A stretch of DNA of 64,000 nt from Amoebidium appalachense (Eukaryota > Ichthyosporea). The notes under the pieces are model-generated. The model was not told where the DNA came from, did no database searches, and worked only from the letters and a program-made list of their open reading frames with translations. Positions within the stretch are counted from its first letter, which is position 1. Every line of letters begins with the position of its first letter. The stretch is taken from NCBI GenBank assembly GCA_963693365.1, contig CAVNZM010000009.1, positions 3,534,001-3,598,000 of the forward strand, in the 5' to 3' direction. The translations under genes were made by a program, and so were the position numbers. Below are positions 51,983 to 64,000 of this stretch, one piece after another.

Positions 51983-52068
51983 TTTATATACTTTTTGTGT
52001 GGATCTTACAACCAATCATAATAGTTCTGGTTTGTAGCCAATTATAAATGGTTGTGAGATCCACCAAT
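51983..52068 (-). promoter_or_regulatory. Promoter of copy B: TATA box and three CCAAT boxes
   Basis: TATATAAA at 51990-51983 and CCAAT boxes at 52012, 52038 and 52064, again exactly 26 bases apart, although the bases between them have diverged from copy A. Confidence 0.75.
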
Positions 52069-52735
52069 CAAATGCTTTGTAAAGCTTTTTTGCGTCGTCG
52101 GTGACGTCACCGTGACCACGGTGAGTCACCAGCGGGCCTGCCTTGCCCCCACCCTCACTTTCCCTCGCCCCCTCCTTCTTCCAGGGCCCCAACCTTCATT
52201 CCATTTTCGGATGCTTTCACTTGCTTCTATCTTTTTCTTCTATCATCCATTCCCTTCTGTGTATTGATCATTTAGCTTTTCTCTTCGAAAGCAGTTGGCC
52301 TGGAATGCCCAATGTCATCTGTGGAATTTTCATCTTCACATGGGTATTTCCTGTGGAATTTCCAGGATCAGCTGGCCGCGGCCCCTGGCACAACCAACCC
52401 GAAAATACAAGCAGAAATACGATCTTCTTCTTCACTGCAGTTTCCCAGTAATCATATGCATCATTTTTATAAGAAGGTACACGTCAACGTTGTTCGAATT
52501 GATAATAAGCATGAACAAGCGGATGGATGTTCGCTCGAAAGACAAATCAGAAAGAAACAGAAAAGGGAGCACGTGCAGGGCGTTGTGCGGACTCTGAAGG
52601 CGGATGACGGCAAAACCCTTCTATTTAGATCGCGAAACACTATCCCCATACATAGTGTCTACTTCTCAAAAACACCCCCAGTACGTCACAGACTCACAGG
52701 TGCACTGTGCTCGCTTCTTCACTCTATTATGTAGG

Positions 52736-56301
<3,566 letters not shown>

Positions 56302-57970
56302 TTAGACACTAGTTTGGCTACTCTGACTACTCTGAGATCCTGATTGGCTGCCTGCAGACTTGCGGCCACGATTACTTTGCTTTCGATCGTGCCATTGCAG
56401 CTGCGTCTCTCCAGCAGGTGGCAACGCCAGGCCCAGCACAGCAGATGCACGAGAAGGGGGTGGGAACTGCCCACCAGCCGAGGGCTGGCCCACATGGCCC
56501 AAGTAAGGATGGGGACCGTGCTGCGGCAGTAGCCCAGGCATGGGGAAGGCAGGGCCGGGCTGAGGCGGCATGATGCCCCACGGTGGGGGCCAGCCATGTG
56601 GGTGGTGCGGGCCTGGATGGGGTGCAGGGGGCATGTGCGGCACATGGCCCTGCTGCATGTCAAGCGCGGGTGCTGGTGGCATGGCATCCTGATTGGCTGC
56701 AACCCAACGTGGGCAGCTCTTGGCCCGATTGGAGCCGGGGCAGCCCTTGCCCTGGCGGCCACACGTCTTGCAGGTCTTGGGGGCTCTCTGGGGTGGCTGC
56801 ATAGGAGGGGGCACCGGCAAATCCATCTGCAGGGGCCCCTCAGGGCCAATGTTGCGATGCTTTTTGCCCACTAGCATGGGCAAGGGCCGCTCACGCTGCG
56901 CCCCTGCATCGACACCGTCTGGAACAGGGAGGGGTGGCAGGGGGGCAGGCCGTATGGTTGCTGGCACAGCGTCTGCCCTCTCCTCGCGCATACGCTTGCG
57001 GTGATCTGCCAGGCCCTCGTGTGTGGAGCGCTGTGCATGTGCCGTCTGCCAGGTCTTCCACTTGTCGAAATGCTTCTTGATGTAGGCCGCATCCTTCATG
57101 TAGATTCCCCCAGCCACAGAGGCAGCCTTGTTGAAGTCTTGGGCCAAAGCCTCGAACAGCTGGCCGTTGGGCTTTGCATGTGCCTTGTAGGTGCCCAGGA
57201 GCAGCGTGCTGAATAGCTTGCGCTCCTGAGGGGTAAGCACCGGAAGGAAGGGGATGGCCACATGTTGCTTCTGCGCCAGGAACTTGTAGTCGCCCCTCAG
57301 TGCAGGGTCCGGCTGTGGTGCACCACGCGCCACCTGGTTGCCCCCCCCCATGGCAGCACCGTCACCCTCCTCGACCTCACAGTCCTCTGGCCCGCCCATC
57401 ACGCCATTGGCTGCAGGCTCGATGTTATCAGACGGAGGTGGGGGTGCGGGCACCGCAACTGGCTCCTGCGCCGGGGCATTGGCCACACAGGAGAGCGGGG
57501 CAAAGTTGAAGTACTCCTCCGGTAGCTTGTAGCAGCCTACGGGTACCCACTGGGGGTCGAGGTGATGGCCGTACAGCATCAGCGCCAGTGCCTCCATGTC
57601 GTCAACAATCCAGGGGCTGTAGTGGGGGGCCCCCGATGCCTGGCCCAGGCGGTTGCGGTAGTGTGCACGCAGGTTGTGGCGGTGGCGCCTATTGGACATG
57701 GTGGCGTCCAGCAGGCGCAGCGACATGCGTGTGGCCCCAAAGTGGGTGGCCAGGGGGTTGTGCACTGCCCCCTCCACCTCGTTGGTGCCCCGGATGCAGC
57801 GGTAGCGCATGAGCCCATCTGCGTCGGCAGTGGTCTCGTAGTAGAGGGGCAGGCCGGGGGGGTCCGACAGACAGCCATTTTGGGCGTGTTCGAGCAGCGA
57901 CTGTGGGGGCACAAGCAAACATCAGAGAGATGGGTGGGTGGTGGTGGTGGTAGTGTGTGTGTATGTGTGT

Positions 57971-58021
<51 letters not shown>

Positions 58022-58093
58022 TGGGGTTGCTAAGGAAAAAAACGAGCAGGGAAAGGCAAAAAACAACTGGCTAGGCAGCAAGGGCCGTGCGGG

Positions 58094-58149
<56 letters not shown>

Positions 58150-58273
58150 ATGTTTGGGGGGGGGGGGGGGGGGGGGGGGGGAGGCTAGGGTGTGCGTGTG
58201 TGTGCAGATGAACCAAGGATGACAAATAAGCGAAGAATCTTTTCTGTGGTGGTGGAGTTGTTGGGCGCCTGCA

Positions 58274-58304
<31 letters not shown>

Positions 58305-58740
58305 TGCTGCCTCGAGTCTTTCAAAGCCATCCTTCTTGAACAGAGGCTTGCCATCCGGTCCGGGCGGCACATCCTTGTAGGTGTTTTTGAACTCCACCAG
58401 CCGCGAGACCAGCGTGTATGGGTCGGGAATAACCCGCCGGATGCGCTCCATGAAGTAGCTCAGGTAACCGCCCTTGAGCTCGGTTTCAATGTCGATGCCC
58501 TTCTGCTCCAGCACCCCCTGTGAGGCAGGATGCCAATATTAATTTACTACGCACACTGCAATTTGGGTTTGGTAGACTTTGATACCTGCCGTTATTGTAG
58601 GACCCCTCCCCTCCACCCCCCCCATCTTCTCCCCCAACACAAGTAAAAAATGCATGTGGCTATTTCCCCCCACAACCCTACATTATTTCTCTCTAGGCAT
58701 ATGAATAACCCCCACTCTCCTCCCCCCCTCCCCCCCCCCC

Positions 58741-58772
<32 letters not shown>

Positions 58773-61475
58773 TTGCCCCCCTCTCTCTGAGGCTCAGGCT
58801 CTCTCTCTTCCCTCAGAAGTTTTGTCGAAGGTGTGCATGGTTGTGGGTGGAATGGTGAGTGTGTGCTAACGAGTGTATGTGTGTGTGCGCGTCAGTCACG
58901 CATGTTGTTGTTGCCGTTTTTTTTATTTTTATTTTTTATTTTTTATTTTGGGGGGGGGGGGGAGGGGGGGGGGGCACCTTCACATGTCCGTAATCCTCTT
59001 CATTCCACACAAATATTGCCTCGCTGAGTGCGCGTGCGTACTCAGCCCTGCGGGGGTGTGACTTGTACGTGCCGTCCGCCGTGTTTGCAATGGAGTGGAA
59101 GGCGTCATTCAGCACAGTCTGCCACACCACCTCCCCAGGCGGTGCCTGGCCCAACATGCCCTCTCTGGGAGCTGCCTCGGGTCCCCCTGGGGCTGCCTCA
59201 AGGCCCCCCGGGGCTGCCTGGGGGTCCTGGGGGGGTGCCTGTGGGCCGGCAAGGGGTTGCTGCTGCTCGGCAGGGGGAGGACTGGCAGGGAGAGGGGCTG
59301 GGTCAGGGACCACCGGCACCTCGGCACCTGGGTCCGGTGGGGGCTGAATGGGCCGTAGCCACTGCAGGTGCACCATCAGCTCAAAGGGCGGCGGGCCCAG
59401 CTCTCCCAGGGTCTTGCCCTTGTCGGGGCCAAAGGGCACCTGCATGGCCGGCGACAGCACCTGATCCACCCGCACCACTGCATGCTTCTTGCCCACCTTC
59501 ATGCCCCCCCAGCGCTCCGGCTGCACAGCCAGCACCACCCCGGTGGCTGCTGCAGCATGTGGGCCCCGCCGGGGCACAATCTCAACCCCTTCACCGAGTG
59601 CCTTTGCATGAAGCCGCGCTGCATGTCATAGAGGGAAGCAAAAAACTCAGCCAAAAAGCCACAGCACCAACGTTTTTCTCTTCGCTCCACAAAAATCAAA
59701 TGCATATTCCTTAGCAACCCCCTTCCCCCCCCCCCCCCCCTTCTCCCTCCCCCCCCCCCCCCCTCTCCCAGTGCCCAGCTTGTGTGGCACTTGCACGTGT
59801 TAACAGTGCTATAGCCCCCCCCCCCCCCCCCCCCCCCCCCCCCCACCACCACCACCACCAATCACCCCCTCCTTTGATAGCCACCCGACACCCAGCATAA
59901 CACAACTGGAACACTGGCCCATGTGGTCAGCCACCCCCCCCCCCCCCCCCCCCCCCCTCCTCCCCCTCCCCTCTCCTCTGGGGGGCCCACAATCTTTCTA
60001 TATCTGGCATAAGCACATAAGCACTGGGGCAAAAAGCAGGTGGGATACACACCTGACAGGTTTGGCCTATCGACCACGGCCGAGTAGACCTGCAGGGACG
60101 CATATGCATCAAGGGCAGCGTAGGTGGCCTGCACCTCTGATAGCGGCTCGTGCCAGTTGGAGCATCGAACAAGTGCCGGCTTGGGCAGCTTCTTGCCTAT
60201 GACCTGGGCAGTGATGTCGGCCAAGCCCCGGGCCGCAGAGGTGATAGCTGCACGGGCATAGCAGAACCGGCCCAGCTCCAGATAGCTGGCCACAGGGGTG
60301 CCGTAGTCCTTGTTGAGGTGGGCCGAGTCCGTGCCGATCTGCTTGCCCACCTTGATGATGCTGGGGTCCCTAAGCAGCGCAATCAGCTCGTCCACCAGCC
60401 GCGCGGGCGGGCTGTGGTTGGGGCCCATGCGTGCCAAGTGGAAGATGTACACGGCCCGTGCGGTGGCAATCTGCAGCGTGCAAACCTTGGACCGCGCCTG
60501 GCCCACCCGATAGACCCACTCGCAGTCCAGCCCCACCACGCGGTGCTGCTGCCCCTCCAGGTCGGCACGAATGGCCGCTGTAGCCACCACCGCCCCCTGG
60601 CAGTCGGTGTACACCGGCTTAGGGTAGTTGGCCGGCAGCTCCAGCCCAGGCAGACCGTCCGTCACGCTTACCAGCGCAGCCTCGTTCAGACGGACGGGGC
60701 ATTTTGGCCGGGCTAGGGTTGGAAACATGCGCTCAACAAACGCCCGGTCTTGGCAGCACCGATCTGTGTAGAAGAAGGCCGGGCCCTTGCTGTTGAGCGC
60801 CGCCGTGGTGGCAGAGATGCGCTGGATCACGGGCTCAATCTCCTGGTGGCTGCAGTCCCGTGTAAATACCTGCGCCCGGATCTCTGGGGTGCCGCACTGT
60901 GTGAGAGGGCATCTCCGAGCAGCCATGCATGTTCTAGCTTCCCTTACCACATGGCCCCTCACGAGACTTCAGTGCCCACACAATCCTTTCCCCCTCCCTC
61001 CCCCCAAACCCATGTGCCCACATACTTTCCCCTCCCTCTCCCCCAAAACCCTTCCCCCTCCTTCCCCCCAAACCCATGTGCCCACATACTTTCCCCAGGC
61101 CTCCCTTTCCCCCAAAATCTTCCCCCCCCCCTCCCCCCTAAACCCATGTACCTACAATCCTTCCCCCTTCCTCCCCCTAAACCCTTGTGATCACAATCCT
61201 TTCCCCCTCTCTGCCTTCCCCCCAAACCCATGTGCCCACGATCCTTCCCCACTCCCCCTCCCCCCAAACCATGGGACAGCCCTCCATATGGCACCTACTG
61301 TCCCCCCCCCCCCCCCCACCCCACCCAGGGCCTCTTGCCCTCTCTACCTTCAACCCCGACGGTGGTGTCTCTCCCCCCCCCCCCCCCCCCCCTGCATCCC
61401 TTGCAATCACTGGCCCCTACTCCCATTCTGCTTGGCAGAAGCTTGCCCCCCCCCCCCCCCCCCCCTCCCCCCCCC

Positions 61476-61519
<44 letters not shown>

Positions 61520-61757
61520 ATTCCCCGCCAAAAGAAAGCTCCACCCCAGCCCACCCCAATCTCTACCCAGCAAAAACACATACACACATATCTGGAGCTT
61601 CCTAGTTTTTGCTCGACAGGGCAAGAATTGTCCCCAAAACCCACATACTACAAACCTCTACTCACAGTGTGCCACCTCATTAAATGTGGAGCCTAAGAGA
61701 TTTAAAGGCCCTAGAGGGGGGAGGGGGGGGGGGGGGGGGGGGGGGGAGGGGGGGCGT

Positions 61758-61788
<31 letters not shown>

Positions 61789-62227
61789 GGTGGGCGTGTG
61801 TGGGGGGGGGGGGGGGGAGGGGGGGGAGAGGGGGCCTGGGGGAGAGTGGGGGGAGGGGGGAGAAGAGGAGGGACCACACACCGCCAAGCTCGTTTACACA
61901 AGTCCATAGGCCTCGGTACAGAGGCTCCCCATTGATGCCGGTGAGCTTCCCAATTTGGAAGGTGTGGTCGGCCTTGAGCACGTTGTTTACGGGCTTGAGC
62001 TGCGTGTCCAGGCTCTGGTACTTTGCCGTGCGGTCGCTGAACTCAGTATACACGGCACTCAGGTATTTGCCTGAACCCCAAGTACTGTTAGAACTCCACC
62101 ACCCTCCCATCAGGACCATCCCCCCCATTCCCTCTAGTCCCTCGTGTTCATCTCACCTCTCTGTATTTTCGTAAGTCTGTATGGCTTTTCCCATCTCAAA
62201 AACGCTACACACCCATCTCCGGCCGTT

Positions 62228-62265
<38 letters not shown>

Positions 62266-62449
62266 CCCCGCCTCCCGGCGCGCGCAAACCCTCCAAGTCA
62301 TTGCACCAACTTTCACCTTCTTTCCCCTTTGTGCCCCATCTGCAGTTTGTCCCCTGCACGTCCGTTTGCCCTTCCCCCCACACCCTCCTGCCACTACTAT
62401 AATAACCATTAAGTACCGCCACCAAGATCCAGTCTACCACCATGTGCCC

Positions 62450-62481
<32 letters not shown>

Positions 62482-62739
62482 CCCTCTCCACCTCCTTTCC
62501 CCCAACACACACAGACACACATGCGCACACCCACCATCTAATTTCAGGCATAACAGTTCTCCACGATTTCCCAAGCACACTCACTGGTACATGGACCGTT
62601 ATGCTTTCACCCCTCTGATGATCCCTCTGCCCTCCCCCCCCCCCCCCCCCCCCCCCCCCACCACCACCACCACCACCACCACCACCATGACTGATTGCCA
62701 CCACCACCACCTAATCCATCACCATGTCCCCCCTCCCCC

Positions 62740-62789
<50 letters not shown>

Positions 62790-64000
62790 GGACCCACAAG
62801 TACACGCACACTCACAGGCGCACATCCACCACCACACATCCACCACCACCATAATAGAAACTTATTGACCACACTTCCAAAACCATTTCCAAGTCCCCCC
62901 CCCCCCTAAAAAAAAAATAAAAATAATAAAACAAAACCCTACCAAGCCAACCCAAAAAATGCCCAAGCACGGGCATACAAAACAATGGGGACCATTTACA
63001 CACCCAAAATGCAGTGCACACTTGCCTGAAGGCACATGTCCAGCGTAACCATTTTTGTCACCAAACGCCGAGAACTTAGCCGCCTGCTCCTCTGGGGGAA
63101 GTTCTGTCAGGCGCTGGTCGTGGGGGCGGAAATCGTTACGCTTTTTGAGTTCATACTTGGTCCAATGCAGCGCCCTCGAGTAATACAGGAGCCGCTGCTC
63201 GTCGTATCGCTGCTTGTGGAGCTCCGAGAGGAGGGTGGCAAAGGCGTTTGGGCCCACACCTTTGTCTGCCAGTGCACGCAACAATGTTACCACCTTTAGG
63301 TCGAGCCCACTGCGGTGGCTAAGGTAGGCCGGAAACTGATCACGCATGAAGAGTGGAAGGCGTTTAATTGTCTGGGGGTTTGTGCCGGCAAAGTTTTTTT
63401 TGCATGTGTCACAAAAGTACCGGGCCGTGATAATGTAGTAGCAGCTGTCAAAGTCGATAACACGCCGTCCTACGGGGTTGCTCATGAACCCATTGCGAGA
63501 AGTACGGTGTGGGTTGGGGTGGTTGTGGGGGTCCACGTAGTGATCATCGAAGGGGCACGGCACCATGAAACCGGGAGACAACCTTTCCGGAAGCCAGGCA
63601 AAACATCTGGGTTTGTAGAAAGGCGCTGGATCGCCCCCAAATTTAAAGCCTATAATGGGAGGTGGAAGATGCCACCCCACAGGCGTCTTCTCATCTTTGA
63701 GACTCTCTTTCACTGTGTGCAGGTGCGACTTGATTGTTTCGCCCGCCGCGTCAGAAAACTCCTCTCCACCGTCATCCCCGTCCGTATTATCTTCTCCCTC
63801 TTCCTCCCCTTCATCCTCGTCTACCCGGTACGCATCTGCTGCTGCATTTAGCAAAGGTTCCTCGTCGGGTTGCACCTGTATGTCTGGTGGGTGTGGAGCA
63901 GGGGCCCGATCCATTTCTCTTGGTAACGAATGGACGCTACCTGCCTCAACTACACGGGCCCTTATGTCGGCGGCCTTAGATAGAGGGGGCTGTTCGGGTT
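56302..64000 (-). CDS. DDE-transposase-like protein with embedded DEDDy 3'-5' exonuclease (5' end outside window)
   Basis: Six exons in phase: 64000 (open)-63026, 62070-61898, 60896-60053, 59618-58978, 58517-58311, 57900-56302. They give about 1,470 residues in the window, and the frame is still open at the edge. Exon 1 has an acidic region, then a Cys/His-bearing domain (FYKPRCFAWLPERL, YFCDTCKKNF, LPLFMRDQFPAYLSHRSGLDL), as in uncharacterised transposon-linked domains such as DUF6729. Exon 2 has LKADHTFQIGK (Asp codon at 61969) and LYRGLWTC. Exon 3 has FFYTDRCCQDRAFVERMFP (Asp at 60764), both DDE-like. Exon 3 then carries a WRN/EXD2-type exonuclease with GLDCEW (Asp 60527, Glu 60521), KQIGTDSAHL (Asp 60329) and YAALDAY (Tyr 60122, Asp 60110), so all DEDDy residues are present. 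Exon 4 ends in a Pro-rich linker and a folded piece. Exon 6 resumes with NGCLSDP and RGTNEVEG (Glu near 57780) and ends with a Myb/SANT-like stretch and a CKTCGRQGKGCPG zinc knuckle. Probably a transposon gene or a domesticated one. Confidence 0.82.
57901..63025. repeat. Introns of the transposase-exonuclease gene
   Basis: 57955-58020 (TG)n then G run; 58100-58180 (CT)n, (TG)n and G run; 58275-58303 G run; 58600-58975 C runs and a T-rich then G-rich tract; 59719-59843 C runs; 59934-59957 C run; 61303-61518 C runs; 61716-61860 G runs with (GT)n; 62231-62262, 62448-62480, 62634-62690 and 62742-62790 C runs, ACC repeats and (CA)n; 62897-62919 C-then-A tract. None encodes a supported gene. Confidence 0.8.
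60970..61275. repeat. Degenerate minisatellite in an intron
   Basis: Six imperfect units built on CCCAAACCCATGTGCCCACA followed by a CTTTCCCC-rich stretch recur at intervals of about 50-60 bases (starts near 61001, 61065, 61133, 61175, 61215 and 61262). Confidence 0.75.

Larger units (their letters stand above)
48710..52735. repeat. Segmental duplication, copy B
   Basis: Partner of 43130-46370, same orientation, with a 2.3-kb spacer. Exons 2-4 have identical lengths in both copies (70, 156, 335). A T-then-G homopolymer tract occupies the same place in intron 3 of each copy, so it predates the duplication. Confidence 0.85.

Noticed and set aside
52143-52734. Open frames upstream of rolling-stone-like copy B
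   Set aside because: Part of the segmental duplication flank; the homologous stretch at copy A is not open, so coding is unlikely.

Overview
This is a nuclear genome window from a eukaryote. It has spliceosomal introns, TATA and CCAAT promoters, C2H2 zinc fingers, an IFRD gene, LTR and non-LTR retrotransposons, and an extreme load of simple repeats. Gene content (cAMP-receptor-like 7TM protein, IFRD, rolling-stone-like membrane proteins) would suit an opisthokont or amoebozoan-grade protist or an early-branching animal relative. I cannot name the species, and no ribosomal RNA or organelle gene is present.

Layout. 1-2.5 kb: a C2H2 zinc-finger gene (+) behind a (TG)n tract and a 101-base G run. 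4.0-6.3 kb: a decayed LINE-type reverse transcriptase (-). 8.0-9.3 kb: a two-exon 7TM receptor (+). 10.5-12.6 kb: a TATA-driven first exon and loose exon-like pieces of unknown function (+). 12.8-14.4 kb: a CENPB-type HTH protein (-). 14.7-25.6 kb: a decayed Ty3/gypsy element that lost its reverse transcriptase core and was then split by a very young, complete Ty1/copia element (17868-23744) with identical 765-bp LTRs and a CAACC target duplication. 28.2-39.2 kb: an IFRD gene (-) of at least 14 short exons separated by introns made almost wholly of microsatellites. 43.0-52.7 kb: a direct tandem segmental duplication carrying two four-exon rolling-stone-like membrane protein genes (-) with conserved promoters. 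56.3 kb to the window end: a large multi-exon gene (-), open at its 5' end, that joins DDE-transposase-like segments to a WRN/EXD2-type DEDDy 3'-5' exonuclease and a C-terminal zinc knuckle.

Between the exons the DNA is mostly (CA)n/(GT)n, (CT)n/(GA)n, long poly(G)/poly(C), and two-part homopolymer tracts. These tracts show a striking fixed polarity: the C tract always precedes the A or CA tract on the same strand. The IFRD and transposase-exonuclease gene models rest on matching splice phases at nearly every junction. The most notable items are the transposase-exonuclease fusion, the copia element whose gag frame begins inside the LTR and runs through a primer site matching the initiator-tRNA anticodon arm, the exactly spaced CCAAT triplet shared by the duplicated genes, and the tract polarity.
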